Assembly (NCBI RefSeq): GCF_014131735.1
Contig: NZ_CP039121.1
Location: 1,550,001-1,614,000, forward strand
From: Lactiplantibacillus plantarum
Lineage (GTDB): Bacteria; Bacillota; Bacilli; Lactobacillales; Lactobacillaceae
Direction: 5' to 3'
DNA: 64,000 nucleotides
The notes under the pieces are model-generated. The model saw nothing but the letters and a program-made list of their open reading frames with translations, ran no database searches and was not told where the DNA came from. Shown here piece after piece: positions 42,851 through 51,917 of the stretch. Position 1 is the first letter of the stretch. Each line of letters begins with the position of its first letter. The translations under genes were made by a program, and so were the position numbers.

Positions 42851-42929
42851 ACAGTGCCAATTGACAGCCTGGCTGTTACGCTCGGCATCAAAAAATGTTA
42901 AACATCACCCTAAACAAGCCCCACAGGTG

Positions 42930-42963
42930 ACTTCGAGGTACTAGCTTACTCGAAGTTGTTTTT
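42930..42963 (+). terminator. Intrinsic terminator after the GlsB-like genes
   Basis: ACTTCGAG/CTCGAAGT with an 11-nt loop and TGTTTTTG. Confidence 0.8.
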
Positions 42964-43003
42964 GTGTGCGCCGATGGGGGCTCTCATTTGAAGTGGCGTA
43001 ATC

Positions 43004-43041
43004 ATAAAAAAACGGATGGTGATTTTGATCACCATCCGTTT
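43004..43041 (-). terminator. Intrinsic terminator of the CsbD gene
   Basis: AAACGGATGGTGAT/ATCACCATCCGTTT with a four-base loop; on the minus strand a T7 tract follows. Confidence 0.92.
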
Positions 43042-43062
43042 GCGCCGTGCCCACGACAAATT

Positions 43063-43284
43063 TTAATCGTCAGATTTCTTCTTCATTTTATCCTTAGCTT
43101 CATCCACGACGCCCTTAACAGTTTCTTCTGCGTCAGCTAATTTGTCCTTAGCTTTGCCCATTAAGGATTGTGTTTTGCCCTGGGCTTCACGTGCACGGTC
43201 CCCGGTTACTTTACCTTCGACTTCTTTGGCCTTGCCGCTCAACTGGTCCTTCTTGCTATCGAACTTCTTGTTAACATCACTCAT
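43063..43284 (-). CDS. CsbD-like stress protein
   Basis: 73-aa highly charged helical protein with CsbD family repeats (KKDQLSGKAKEVEGKVTGD, EAQGKTQSLMGKAKDKLADA). General-stress protein of unknown biochemical role. GGAGGCGC precedes the ATG. Lies beside the GlsB, Usp and DUF805 stress genes. Confidence 0.92.
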   Translation of the reverse strand: MSDVNKKFDSKKDQLSGKAKEVEGKVTGDRAREAQGKTQSLMGKAKDKLADAEETVKGVVDEAKDKMKKKSDD

Positions 43285-43361
43285 AAAAAGCGCCTCCTAA
43301 TATAAGAATTAACCTTAGTTTGCGATAAGTGATGACAAAACGCAACCAATATGCACAATGC

Positions 43362-43628
43362 TCATAACCACTCGGTCAGAAAGGCAATCAGTAGGGCAGC
43401 AAAGTTGATCAGCCAAATTTGTTGTCGCTGGGGGAGCATGATTGTCGGATGATGTGTCAAAACGATCGTGTTCAACAAAACCATTAAAATAATCAGGGCG
43501 CTGAGCCCGTAATTTGTAGCGATCAACAGATGGTCGCTGGCAATGCCGGCCCAATGAGTCAGGGCAAAAATCAAGTTTAAAAAACACGCAATTAAGATAC
43601 TATGGCGTAGATACTTTAACGTGGTCAT
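43362..43628 (-). CDS. Hypothetical small membrane protein
   Basis: 88 aa from ATG 43628 after GGGAGGTT. Three hydrophobic segments (ILIACFLNLIFALTHWAGI, YGLSALIILMVLLNTIVL, WLINFAALLIAFL). Family not recognised. Likely translated given the ribosome site. An overlapping frame is a shadow. Confidence 0.6.
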   Translation of the reverse strand: MTTLKYLRHSILIACFLNLIFALTHWAGIASDHLLIATNYGLSALIILMVLLNTIVLTHHPTIMLPQRQQIWLINFAALLIAFLTEWL

Positions 43629-43811
43629 CAATGGTAACCTCCCTTAGAAATAATCATGCTGATGGTTTCTAAGAAAAAATACACCATTGCCAGGCTAACG
43701 GCGTGCACCGAGTTTTATTTGGATAGTAACGGAACTAAGCGCATTTTGACCAGTCCGAAAGCCGTGGCACATTAATAATGGTTACCCTCAAAAACGGATA
43801 GGGGGTGTGAT

Positions 43812-45251
43812 TTATAGGTTTAAATCAGTATCGTAATTCAACGGTGACATATCGGTGCTTTTAGTTATCAGGTCAGCGGCGAGAGCTTGCATTGTGTTCA
43901 AGGCCTGGTCAGCGGCTTTTTGATTGGCTTTGGTCAGTGCCATAGCGAGTTCGTCGCCAGTCAAAGCGGCAACTTGCTGATCCGTGACAATAATGTGGTG
44001 ACCAAGTTGAATCGCCAATTCCTTTTGTACTGTTTGTAATTCCCCGTGTAGTTCATGGTAGTGGGCGTCGACTAGGATACCGACGTGCTTGAAAATCCAG
44101 TATGCTGAGGTAGCATCGTATTTTTCTGTAGCAACTTGATAAGCTGCTGGAGTGGTCGTAGCACCGGCATAGAATGGAACGTAGACACTTTCAGCGGCTA
44201 CACCCATCGCCAGCCAGTGAATCCCACTCAGCGTGACGGGAAGGTCCGGTCGCAATTGTAAGACGTGTGATTCTTGCGTCTTGGCGAGACTGATGGGCCG
44301 ATACTGATGTTTCTCCGTAGCAGTGCCCTGGCCGACGGGATCAAACGGTGTGCCTTGATAATGGGACGCTAAGTAGCCTTGGACTTGGTCAATATGAATT
44401 AAGCCATCCGCCCGTTGAATGAACGGTAAGTCAAACGACTCAGGCGTCTGGGTGACACTTGGTGTAAAGCATCTTTGACCATACCAAACGCGAGGCGTGT
44501 TGTAATATCGATCAGAAAGGTCGGCCGTACCGAAGACTTCCCGGAAATTCAGTCCATTGTCCATTGAAGCTAACTGATTGTCTAATACAAAATTACGAAT
44601 GTCTTTAGCATAAAGATAATTGTCATGGTCACTAAAGTCGATTTCTTGGATTGCAAGCTGGTTAGCAACGACTGCATAGGCATCATCCGGGATTCGTTGT
44701 GCGACCCAGTAATGACCAGCACCAGTTTCCATGTACCAAACTTCGTTGACATCACTAAAGAGAATCCCGTTAGTTTCGTAGGTGCCGTGTTCTTCAATAA
44801 TATGCCCGAGACGTTCAACGCCTTCACGAGCAGAATGAATGTACGGTAAGGTGACAGTGACCATTGCTTCTTCACCGATGCCGTCCTTAACATACGGGTC
44901 AGCAGCCAGTACGCGTGTATTACAGTAAGCACTTTCAGTAGCACTCATTGCCACGCCGTACTCGTTAATGCCATCCTCCTCGAACAGGCCATATTCGGCA
45001 GTCCATTCAGGGGTGGCTGTGTATTTCGCACGAATCTTTGGCAGGGTCATGGTAAAGGGATGAGTTTGATCCTGAGACTTGAAGGTCTGTGGTTCTTCGA
45101 ATTCGCGGTGCGCGTGGATAATCATTTTTTTCGCCCAAGCGGCGCGTGAATCTTCATTACGGCCAATCATGGTCGAACCATCCGCGCTGGCATTTTTACC
45201 CACTAGGATACTAGTGCAGGCGGAATAAGGATTAAACTGATGAGTCAACAT
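43812..45251 (-). CDS. pepD: Dipeptidase PepD (family C69)
   Basis: 479-aa N-terminal nucleophile hydrolase cleaving dipeptides in the cytoplasm. The nucleophile is Cys12 in YSACTSILVGKNASADGST, preceded by an 11-residue propeptide that must be removed; MIGRNED and DVNEVWYMETGAGH also fit the family. Start ATG 45251 with AAGAAGG upstream. Multiple PepD paralogues are usual in this genus. Confidence 0.93.
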   Translation of the reverse strand: MLTHQFNPYSACTSILVGKNASADGSTMIGRNEDSRAAWAKKMIIHAHREFEEPQTFKSQDQTHPFTMTLPKIRAKYTATPEWTAEYGLFEEDGINEYGVAMSATESAYCNTRVLAADPYVKDGIGEEAMVTVTLPYIHSAREGVERLGHIIEEHGTYETNGILFSDVNEVWYMETGAGHYWVAQRIPDDAYAVVANQLAIQEIDFSDHDNYLYAKDIRNFVLDNQLASMDNGLNFREVFGTADLSDRYYNTPRVWYGQRCFTPSVTQTPESFDLPFIQRADGLIHIDQVQGYLASHYQGTPFDPVGQGTATEKHQYRPISLAKTQESHVLQLRPDLPVTLSGIHWLAMGVAAESVYVPFYAGATTTPAAYQVATEKYDATSAYWIFKHVGILVDAHYHELHGELQTVQKELAIQLGHHIIVTDQQVAALTGDELAMALTKANQKAADQALNTMQALAADLITKSTDMSPLNYDTDLNL

Positions 45252-45520
45252 ATGGGGCCTTCTTTCTCCACGGTACGAGCAGTCAATGGCGGTATCGTGG
45301 CATAATCATTTTTGTTAAATTAATTTTAGCATGTTTAGTCATCAATGGGGGTTTTCGGTTTGTGCTTCTGATTAGTTTTGCAAGGTAGCCTTAATTGGTC
45401 AGCGTGCTGGGCATTAGAAAAGAACCGTTAAATCAACAACGTCGTGGCTTGCAAAATAGAAAAGATTAAAGTAAGATTAAAACATTCGAAAATAGTGAAT
45501 TAAGATAGGAGCGTGGCCTC

Positions 45521-45715
45521 ATGCCAATCGTACACATTGATCTAATTGCTGGTCGTTCACAAGAACAACTTAAAAACTTGGTGAAAGATGTTACTGACGT
45601 GGTCAGCAAGAATACCGGTGCACCAGCAGAACACATTCACGTGATTTTAAGTGAGATGCAGAAAAATCGCTATAGTGTTGGTGGTGTCTTAAAGAGCGAC
45701 GAAGAAGCAGAATAG
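45521..45715 (+). CDS. 4-oxalocrotonate tautomerase-family enzyme
   Basis: 64-aa beta-alpha-beta subunit. Pro2 (Pro1 of the mature chain) is the catalytic base: [17 protein letters not shown]. The Arg of the family is present in GRSQEQ. Forms hexamers in characterised members. TAGGAGCG precedes the ATG. Physiological substrate unknown. Confidence 0.92.
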   Translation: MPIVHIDLIAGRSQEQLKNLVKDVTDVVSKNTGAPAEHIHVILSEMQKNRYSVGGVLKSDEEAE

Positions 45716-45725
45716 GTTGTTCATT

Positions 45726-45762
45726 GCCGGACCGGTCGAATATGACGTGGCCGGCTTTTTTT
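45726..45762 (+). terminator. Intrinsic terminator after the tautomerase
   Basis: GCCGGACC with GGCCGGC (one bulged A) followed by T7. Confidence 0.8.
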
Positions 45763-45787
45763 AAAAGTTTAGAAGGTAGGTTAAACT

Positions 45788-47113
45788 GTGAACGAACAAA
45801 TTAAGACGGATGCATTAAATTCGGCGCACCATTTAATGGTCGGGGGCGTCGATACATTGACCCTTGCAAAAAAATATCAAACACCGCTGTATGTCTATGA
45901 TACCGGTGCAATTCGTGCCGAAATCGCAGCATTCAAGCAAGTTTTTGAAGAAAACCACGTGGACTATCAAATCAGTTATGCTAGTAAGGCGTTTGCAACG
46001 GTCGCGATGTATCAATTGATCGCCCAAGAACACATTCATTGTGATGTGGTTTCTGGTGGTGAATTGTATACCGCCCAACAAGCAGATTTCCCAATGGCCG
46101 CCGTCTCGTTTCACGGTAATAACAAGTCACTGGCCGAGCTAACCATGGCCTTAGATGCCGGTGTTGGTACCATCGTGGTCGATAATTTCGGTGAACTACG
46201 ACAACTGACGACGTTGACGACGCAACGGCAACAGCCGACCACGATTATGTTGCGGATTGCCCCAGGGATCTCAGCGCATACGCATGATTACATTTCAACT
46301 GGTCAGGCCGATTCTAAGTTTGGATTTGATTTGGACAGTGGGCAAGCAGACCAGGCTATCAAAGCCGCGCAAGCCGCACCATATTTGAAACTGGTTGGGA
46401 TTCATTGTCACATTGGGTCACAGATTTTTGAAGTGAATGGTTTTGAGATGATTGTTGATAAGCTCGTTAGTGAGTTTGCTCGCTGGCAACGCGAACTTGA
46501 TTTTTACCCACAGATCATGAATGTGGGGGGGGGGTTTGGCGTGAAGTACACTGCCGAAGATCATCCGCTGCAGCCAACCGATTTTGTCGATGCAATTATT
46601 AAGGAAACGCGCGCGCAAACTGCAGCCCAACAAGTTCCAATGTTAGAAATCTGGATCGAGCCTGGACGCTCGTTAGTCGCTACCGCTGGGATGACCCTGT
46701 ATACGATTGGCGATGAGAAGGATATTCCGGGCATTCGGAAGTATTTGTCTGTTGACGGAGGTATGGGTGATAATATTCGGCCAGCTTTATATCAGGCCAA
46801 GTATGAAGCGGTATTAGCCAAGAATCCGGCCTTACCAGCTGAACAGGTAGCCTCGATTGCTGGTAAATACTGTGAGTCAGGTGATATGTTGATCTGGAAT
46901 CAGCAATTACCGGCCACTGCACCAGGCGACGTGTTAGCGGTCCTAGATACCGGTGCATACGGTTATTCGATGGCTAGCAACTACAATCGGAATCCACGAC
47001 CTGCCGTTGTTTTTTGTGAACAGGGACATAGTCAACTTGTTGTGCAGCGTGAAAGCTATGCTGACTTAACACGGCTGGACCTCCCACTCTCAGTGCCGGA
47101 GAAAACCAAGTAG
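45788..47113 (+). CDS. lysA: Diaminopimelate decarboxylase
   Basis: PLP enzyme converting meso-diaminopimelate to L-lysine. 441 aa; fold-type III with PLP Lys67 in SYASKAF, HCHIGSQI, NVGGGFGV, EPGRSLVA and the active-site CESGDML and TGAYGYSM. GTG start with AAGGTAGG. The NVGGGFG codons form a run of ten G (46525-46534), an unusual slippery tract. Flanked by terminators on both sides, so monocistronic; no other dap/lys gene is nearby. Confidence 0.96.
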   Translation: MNEQIKTDALNSAHHLMVGGVDTLTLAKKYQTPLYVYDTGAIRAEIAAFKQVFEENHVDYQISYASKAFATVAMYQLIAQEHIHCDVVSGGELYTAQQADFPMAAVSFHGNNKSLAELTMALDAGVGTIVVDNFGELRQLTTLTTQRQQPTTIMLRIAPGISAHTHDYISTGQADSKFGFDLDSGQADQAIKAAQAAPYLKLVGIHCHIGSQIFEVNGFEMIVDKLVSEFARWQRELDFYPQIMNVGGGFGVKYTAEDHPLQPTDFVDAIIKETRAQTAAQQVPMLEIWIEPGRSLVATAGMTLYTIGDEKDIPGIRKYLSVDGGMGDNIRPALYQAKYEAVLAKNPALPAEQVASIAGKYCESGDMLIWNQQLPATAPGDVLAVLDTGAYGYSMASNYNRNPRPAVVFCEQGHSQLVVQRESYADLTRLDLPLSVPEKTK

Positions 47114-47125
47114 ATTAGTCACCCA

Positions 47126-47163
47126 AAAGCATTTCAAGAGTTAGGCTCTTGAAATGCTTTTTT
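47126..47163 (+). terminator. Intrinsic terminator after lysA
   Basis: Fifteen-base perfect stem AAAGCATTTCAAGAG/CTCTTGAAATGCTTT with T6. Confidence 0.94.
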
Positions 47164-47214
47164 AGGTCTGCTGCTGTCGTCGAAGGGCTTGTGGCAACGT
47201 TTGACTAGGATCAG

Positions 47215-47380
47215 TGCTAAAATGGGCAGTATGAATTTATTAGTTACGGTATACTTATCATTGAAGGATGTTAATGGCTGCTATGAAGTCATTACGCTGG
47301 TCTGAAGATGGCTAGCAGGGGTGCCAGCATGTGGCGTGGGATTTCCAAGTGACCGGTTGCATACTGGCCCTAATTTTTTT
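47215..47380 (+). ncRNA. Possible small RNA in the lysA-menA gap
   Basis: The 355-bp gap has no gene. An extended -10 (TGCTAAAAT, 47215) is followed 90 bases later by a bulged stem, AGGG..CCAG (47317) with CTGGCCCT (47364), and T7 (47374-47380). This would give a transcript of roughly 150 nt. The evidence is weak: there is no -35 and the stem is bulged. The rest of the gap holds nothing recognisable. Confidence 0.25.
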
Positions 47381-47518
47381 GTTAAATCTATCCGCTTTGC
47401 TTGCGTTAGGCGTGAAGTTTGTTAAAATTTGATAGTTAAAGTCTTCGACGGTGACGATGGTCAATAAGGTCCCAATAGATAATTAACGATTTAAATAACC
47501 GGTGGGGGAGTTGTTAAA

Positions 47519-48436
47519 ATGTTTAAAAAATGGCTAACTTGGCCAGTATTCTATGAGCTGACAGAAATTTATACGGCACCACTTAATATCATGTGGTTTG
47601 TTCTCGGAAGCGCCATTGCGCAGTATCACTTAGGTACGGTGAATTGGCTTAACGTGACGCTGTGTTTAGTTAGCGTATTTATTTTTGATTTAGCCGTCAA
47701 TGTTTCTGATAATTATTATGATTATCGGCATGCTCGTGATCGGGAAGGCTATGCGCAGAAGACGAATCCGATTGGTCGCTTGCAGTTACCCGTAGCGGGT
47801 GTCGGCCGCTTAGCATTGGGATTGTACCTGATTTCATTGATTCCCGGAATCTGGCTTGTCATGCGGACTGGGTGGTTAGTGCTCGTCCTTGGATTAGTTG
47901 GCTATGTGATTGGTATTTTTTACACAGCTGGGCCCTATCCAATCAACGCGACCCCGCTGTGTGAGACGGTCGTGGCGTTAGCAATTGCATTTTTAATTGA
48001 ATTGACCTGTGTGGTCGTATCGACGTATGGACAGCATCCGTTGACTTGGTCGATCGTTGGAACGACTTTCTTACTATGTTTACCACTGACCCTGATTTTC
48101 TTTTGCCTACAACTGGCTAATAACACAGCGGACCGTGATGAAGATATTTTGAATCATCGCTACACCTTGGCCTACTACCTTGGTAAACCAGGTTCGGTAC
48201 GGCTGATTCAAGCGTTTTTAGTTATTGGTGGCATTTGGCCGCTCGTGAACGTCTTACTGGGACTAGCACCCATTGTTACGATTTGGGTCGTACTCTTACT
48301 ACCAATTATGTGGCAAGGTATGCGCCCGTTCTTTGAGGTGCAAGATAAAAAGAAGACGTTTATTACGACGGTCAAGAGTGCCTCGCTGTTCTTCATTCTA
48401 TACCCAGTGCTATTTGTTTTAGGGACTTGGTTGTAA
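47519..48436 (+). CDS. menA: UbiA-family prenyltransferase (MenA-like)
   Basis: 305-aa integral membrane enzyme with about eight to nine helices that attaches a polyprenyl chain to an aromatic acceptor, in MenA to 1,4-dihydroxy-2-naphthoate. The first Asp-rich motif is NVSDNYYDYRHARD (about residue 61), followed by NPIGRLQLP; the second Asp region is NNTADRDEDILNHRYTLAYYLG (about residue 200). GGGGGAG precedes the ATG. No other men genes are nearby, so activity in menaquinone synthesis or use of imported precursor remains open. Confidence 0.85.
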   Translation: MFKKWLTWPVFYELTEIYTAPLNIMWFVLGSAIAQYHLGTVNWLNVTLCLVSVFIFDLAVNVSDNYYDYRHARDREGYAQKTNPIGRLQLPVAGVGRLALGLYLISLIPGIWLVMRTGWLVLVLGLVGYVIGIFYTAGPYPINATPLCETVVALAIAFLIELTCVVVSTYGQHPLTWSIVGTTFLLCLPLTLIFFCLQLANNTADRDEDILNHRYTLAYYLGKPGSVRLIQAFLVIGGIWPLVNVLLGLAPIVTIWVVLLLPIMWQGMRPFFEVQDKKKTFITTVKSASLFFILYPVLFVLGTWL

Positions 48437-48534
48437 CGAATTAGTAAAGCTCACTTAATTTTTCGCACTTATCGTGGTTATTTTTATGAAAGTGGACTAT
48501 ATTATTACCAGTTTATAAAATAGGGGTAAGCAGG

Positions 48535-49311
48535 ATGGAAACAGAACAGCGACAGCAACGAAGAATTGCGGTGTATCACTTAATTGTCACACTTTTGACA
48601 CTCTGGTCAGCAGTTAACGTGATCCTATTATCGTTTCATATCGGTGATTGGCACGTTGAAACCCGCATCAGTAACGGCTTATTAGTCATGTTTGCGGTGG
48701 ACTACTTTGTGCGCCTAATTCGTTCTCGAGATCGGAAGACTTTTCTCATTCATTCAGCGTTCGATTTGATGGGGATTATTCCCATGCACCCGGTGTTTGC
48801 ACTCTTTCGACTTGGGCGTTTGGCACGGATGGTCCAATATCACCATTTGTTCTGGAAGCTCGGACTGGATGGTAAGTGGACGCACGATTTTCACCGCTTT
48901 ATCTATAGCACCGGGTTTATCTACCTGTTTTCAATTAGTATTGCGATTATTGTTCTTAGTGCGTTGCTCTTTTCCGTTTTCGAGCATCAAAGCCTGTCAG
49001 ATTCACTGTGGTGGGCCATCACAACGGCGACTACCGTGGGTTATGGTGACGATACGCCCCATACTGCCGTTGGCAAAGTGATCGCGGTCGGGCTGATGTT
49101 CGGTGGGATTGGTTTTATTGGTTTGTTAACGAGTACGATTACTGACTTCTTCACAACGCAAGCCAGTCAGAATGTCACGATCGAGGAACCACAGCATGAT
49201 GACGAGCTGCGACAACTACTGATTAAAATTGACACGTTGACGACGAAGGTCGATCATTTACAAAATCAAGTTAAACGTTTAGAAAAATCAGGCTACAAAA
49301 AACAACATTGA
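48535..49311 (+). CDS. Voltage-gated-type potassium channel
   Basis: 258-aa channel subunit with about six membrane segments. The selectivity filter TTATTVGYGD (about residue 163) is canonical and is followed by the inner helix FGGIGFIGLLTSTITDFF. An arginine-bearing S4-like segment is suggested by ALFRLGRLARMVQYHHL. The C-terminus is a short coiled coil (LLIKIDTLTTKVDHLQNQVKRL) likely for tetramerisation. No RCK/TrkA-N domain. Confidence 0.9.
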   Translation: METEQRQQRRIAVYHLIVTLLTLWSAVNVILLSFHIGDWHVETRISNGLLVMFAVDYFVRLIRSRDRKTFLIHSAFDLMGIIPMHPVFALFRLGRLARMVQYHHLFWKLGLDGKWTHDFHRFIYSTGFIYLFSISIAIIVLSALLFSVFEHQSLSDSLWWAITTATTVGYGDDTPHTAVGKVIAVGLMFGGIGFIGLLTSTITDFFTTQASQNVTIEEPQHDDELRQLLIKIDTLTTKVDHLQNQVKRLEKSGYKKQH

Positions 49312-49316
49312 ATTTT

Positions 49317-49358
49317 CGGACCGTTGGATGCCCTTAATGGGGCGCAGCGGTCCGTTTT
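49317..49358 (+). terminator. Intrinsic terminator after the K+ channel
   Basis: CGGACCG/CGGTCCG with a long loop and T4. Confidence 0.75.
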
Positions 49359-49403
49359 GCTATGCTATAATAACGGTAACAAATTCGAAACGGTGGTGGT
49401 GAG

Positions 49404-49703
49404 ATGGGACAAGCAATAACACGGTGGGTCTGGCTACCAGCCCCAATTGTGACCCGTCAATCAACGTTTAAAATTCATGTGGGGGATTTACAGCGGCATC
49501 CAGTGCCATTACGTGCCGCACAGTGGTATCAATTTGAGCAGTCACGAACAAAGCTAATCTGCTCGGTGCCAATCACAACGACTCAGTATGCGGCCGTTAC
49601 GCACTTAGCAGCTCAGCGGCTTAAAGCTGGTCAAGCGGGAATGTTACCAGCACCCGAGCAGCCCGTGATGACCCGGGGGACGACGATTACATTCACAATG
49701 TAA
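49404..49703 (+). CDS. Hypothetical 99-aa protein
   Basis: Soluble-looking small protein with strand-rich, Thr-rich sequence, no cysteines pattern or membrane segment (RWVWLPAPIVTRQSTFKIHV... TTITFTM). A GGTGGTGAG ribosome site lies just before the ATG, and TATAAT (49365) is a good -10. No family recognised. Confidence 0.6.
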   Translation: MGQAITRWVWLPAPIVTRQSTFKIHVGDLQRHPVPLRAAQWYQFEQSRTKLICSVPITTTQYAAVTHLAAQRLKAGQAGMLPAPEQPVMTRGTTITFTM

Positions 49704-49842
49704 AGCGGCGTGATGACAGTTACTTACTGTAAAGATACTTTGTGAATGGTACTTGACGGTTGGGGGGCACGATGCTCACGTGTTATATTCAGGCTAATCA
49801 AATTGCCGCGAGGTCGCGAATTCACGAGGAAGTGATTTTTCG

Positions 49843-50124
49843 ATGAAAACACGCTATCAGTTACAAGTCAAGTACGACGGAATCAGATCGTTAACACGTT
49901 GCCGCGTGTTGGCAATCATCATTGCGAGTTTTACGGGTTGGCTGACCGGGTGCGAGTTAGCGCAGGCCGCCACGGTGCCGACTATGATGCAAACTTACCA
50001 TCCTTGGTCCGTACGGGGGCTGAATCTAGAAAGCTTGCGTTTGCTGGTGGCAACGACCGTCTTAGGGCTAGTCTGTTGGGGCCTAGCCGCTTACTTAAAA
50101 CCTAAGGCCAGTGAGACTGAGTAA
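49843..50124 (+). CDS. Hypothetical small membrane protein
   Basis: 93 aa with two hydrophobic segments (VLAIIIASFTGWLTG and LLVATTVLGLVCWGLAAYL) separated by a short polar loop; the ELAQAA after the first could also be a signal cleavage site, making it a secreted anchor-like protein. GAGGAAGTG precedes the ATG. Followed by a strong terminator. No family recognised. Confidence 0.55.
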   Translation: MKTRYQLQVKYDGIRSLTRCRVLAIIIASFTGWLTGCELAQAATVPTMMQTYHPWSVRGLNLESLRLLVATTVLGLVCWGLAAYLKPKASETE

Positions 50125-50130
50125 ACAAAC

Positions 50131-50176
50131 GATTGTTGTCTGACCCTTGATAGGGGGCGGATGATAATCTTTTTTT
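50131..50176 (+). terminator. Intrinsic terminator after the small membrane protein
   Basis: GATTGTTGTC pairs with GATGATAATC (three G-U pairs), enclosing CCCTT/AGGGG, with T7. Confidence 0.75.
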
Positions 50177-50395
50177 CGTACCACTTATGTGGCACTGAGC
50201 GGTGTCGTTCAATGTGGGAGCGCGTATCCATTCCCAACGTGCACTAGCACGCCACGGACCTCGCGCGCAGCAGGTGAGCTGAGGAAAATGATGGCGACCA
50301 GCAAGGCAAGTTTGGTGGTCGCGTTCACAATTTAAAATGATCCCAGCTTGTTGATTCGCTGTTAGCAATTGGTTGAATGAACCGGTGATTTTTTT
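50177..50395 (+). ncRNA. GC-rich structured segment, candidate non-coding RNA
   Basis: No convincing gene between two terminators. GC is visibly higher than in the flanks. Many local stems: CCAC/GTGG (50181), TGGGA/TCCCA (50215), GTGC/GCAC (50239), CAGC/GCTG (50268) and GCGACCA/TGGTCGC (50297). It ends with ATTGGTT/AACCGGT and T7 (50368-50395). A T-box-like TGGTGGTCGCG is present but the canonical T-box context is not. A promoter was not found. It could be a decayed riboswitch or a small RNA. Confidence 0.35.
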
Positions 50396-50492
50396 AATTT
50401 ACATCTTATTAATTAAAAAATTGATTAGCGCTAAAGCTAGGGCTATGCTGGTAAAGACGGGTAGTTGTAAACAAAAATATGGGCGCAAGGAC

Positions 50493-50521
50493 TTGCATAG
50501 AAATTAAAATATGATTAAAAT
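50493..50521 (+). promoter_or_regulatory. Promoter of the aminotransferase/permease pair
   Basis: -35 TTGCAT (50493), 17-bp spacer, -10 TAAAAT (50516), 30 bp before the ATG and downstream of the terminator at 50368-50395. Confidence 0.55.
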
Positions 50522-50551
50522 AAGTCTTATTAAATTAATGGAGGCTTGCGA

Positions 50552-51901
50552 ATGATTAGTCAAAACCATCGTTTGGATCAGCAACTTATTGAACGTGAAG
50601 ACCATTATATGGCGACGGCGGCACGAATCAATTACTATGATTTAGTTATTGACCATGCTCACGGGGCCCTGCTTACCGATGTTGATGGCAACCAATACAT
50701 CGATTTGTTAGCCAGTGCTTCGGCCATTAACGTGGGCCATACGCACCCTCGCGTTGTTAAGGCCATTCAGGAACAGGCAGCCAAGTTGATTCATTACACG
50801 CCAGCATATTTTCATCATCAACCGGAACAACGATTGGCTGAGCGACTGGCAAAATCAGCTCCCGGCACTGATAATGAGGTGGTTTTTGGTAACTCTGGTT
50901 CGGATGCCAATGATGCCATTATTAAATTTGCACGGGCCTATACTAACCGACAATACATAGTCGCCTATACGGATGCCTATCATGGTTCAACGTATGGCTC
51001 AATGTCACTCTCAGGAGTTAGCCTGAATATGGTCCGTAAGATGGGACCGTTGCTACCTGGGATCGTGCACGTCCCGTATCCTGATTGTTATCGTACGTTG
51101 CCGCATGAGACGGAACATGAACTTGCATTACGCTATTTTGAAGCGTTCAAGGCACCATTTGACTCATACTTACCAGCGGAGGAAACCGCGTGCGTCATTA
51201 TTGAACCGATTCAAGGTGATGGCGGTATCCGCAAGGCACCAGCAGAGTATGTCCAATTAGTCTATGACTTTTGTCACCAGCACGGTATCTTATTTGCCGT
51301 CGACGAGGTCAATCAAGGGATGGGACGAACCGGGAAGATGTGGAGCATTCAAAACTTCCCGGGAATCCGACCGGACTTAATGTCCGTTGGCAAATCACTG
51401 GCTTCGGGATTACCACTTAGTGCAGTGATCGGTCGCCGTGAAGTGATGGAGAGTCTAGCAGCGCCGGCGCACACCTTTACGACGGCGGCCAATCCGGTTT
51501 GTTGTGCGGCGGCGCTGGCGACAATCGACGTTCTAGCAGATGAACAGTTGGTTGCCCGTTCCGCCAATTATGGCCGCTATGCCAAGGAACAGTTTTTAGC
51601 GCTTCAACAACGCCATCCTAAAATTGGGCAGGTACGGATGTACGGGCTGAACGGGGGCATTGAATTGGTGACAGACCGGCAGAGTCAGCAACCTGATCCT
51701 GATTTTGCCAGTGACGTCATTTATGCCGCTTTTGAACGGGGTGTCGTCATGATAACGCTCAAAGGAAATATTTTGCGGTTCCAACCACCACTAGTCATCA
51801 CGAAGACGCAATTAGATACTGCGTTAACCGTATTAGATGAGGCAATGGCTGCTGCTGAACAGGGTCTGGTTAAACGGCCCCGAGGCAAGATTGGTTGGTA
51901 A
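50552..51901 (+). CDS. Class III PLP enzyme, isoleucine 2-epimerase-like
   Basis: 449 aa, fold-type I PLP enzyme of the omega-aminotransferase class. The PLP lysine is in DLMSVGKSLASG (about residue 280), with GNSGSDANDAI and FAVDEVNQGMGRTGKMW as further family motifs. The long INYYDLVIDHAHGA and LLASASAINVGHTHP segments closely recall the Lactobacillus buchneri isoleucine 2-epimerase, which racemises branched-chain amino acids at C2; this is from memory, not a search. It could alternatively be a 4-aminobutyrate-type transaminase. Start ATG 50552 follows GGAGG by seven bases. An amino acid permease is 16 bp downstream. Confidence 0.82.
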   Translation: MISQNHRLDQQLIEREDHYMATAARINYYDLVIDHAHGALLTDVDGNQYIDLLASASAINVGHTHPRVVKAIQEQAAKLIHYTPAYFHHQPEQRLAERLAKSAPGTDNEVVFGNSGSDANDAIIKFARAYTNRQYIVAYTDAYHGSTYGSMSLSGVSLNMVRKMGPLLPGIVHVPYPDCYRTLPHETEHELALRYFEAFKAPFDSYLPAEETACVIIEPIQGDGGIRKAPAEYVQLVYDFCHQHGILFAVDEVNQGMGRTGKMWSIQNFPGIRPDLMSVGKSLASGLPLSAVIGRREVMESLAAPAHTFTTAANPVCCAAALATIDVLADEQLVARSANYGRYAKEQFLALQQRHPKIGQVRMYGLNGGIELVTDRQSQQPDPDFASDVIYAAFERGVVMITLKGNILRFQPPLVITKTQLDTALTVLDEAMAAAEQGLVKRPRGKIGW

Positions 51902-51917
51902 AATAAGGAGGATTTTG

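Noticed and set aside
50102..50368. 88-codon leftward frame in the structured island
   Set aside because: It has no ribosome site and spans the terminator of the neighbouring gene; Cys/His/Trp-rich, non-coding-looking translation.
50297..50395. T-box riboswitch upstream of the isoleucine epimerase gene
   Set aside because: Only TGGTGGTCGCG resembles the T-box; stem I motifs and the antiterminator/terminator overlap were not found, and the gene has its own promoter downstream.
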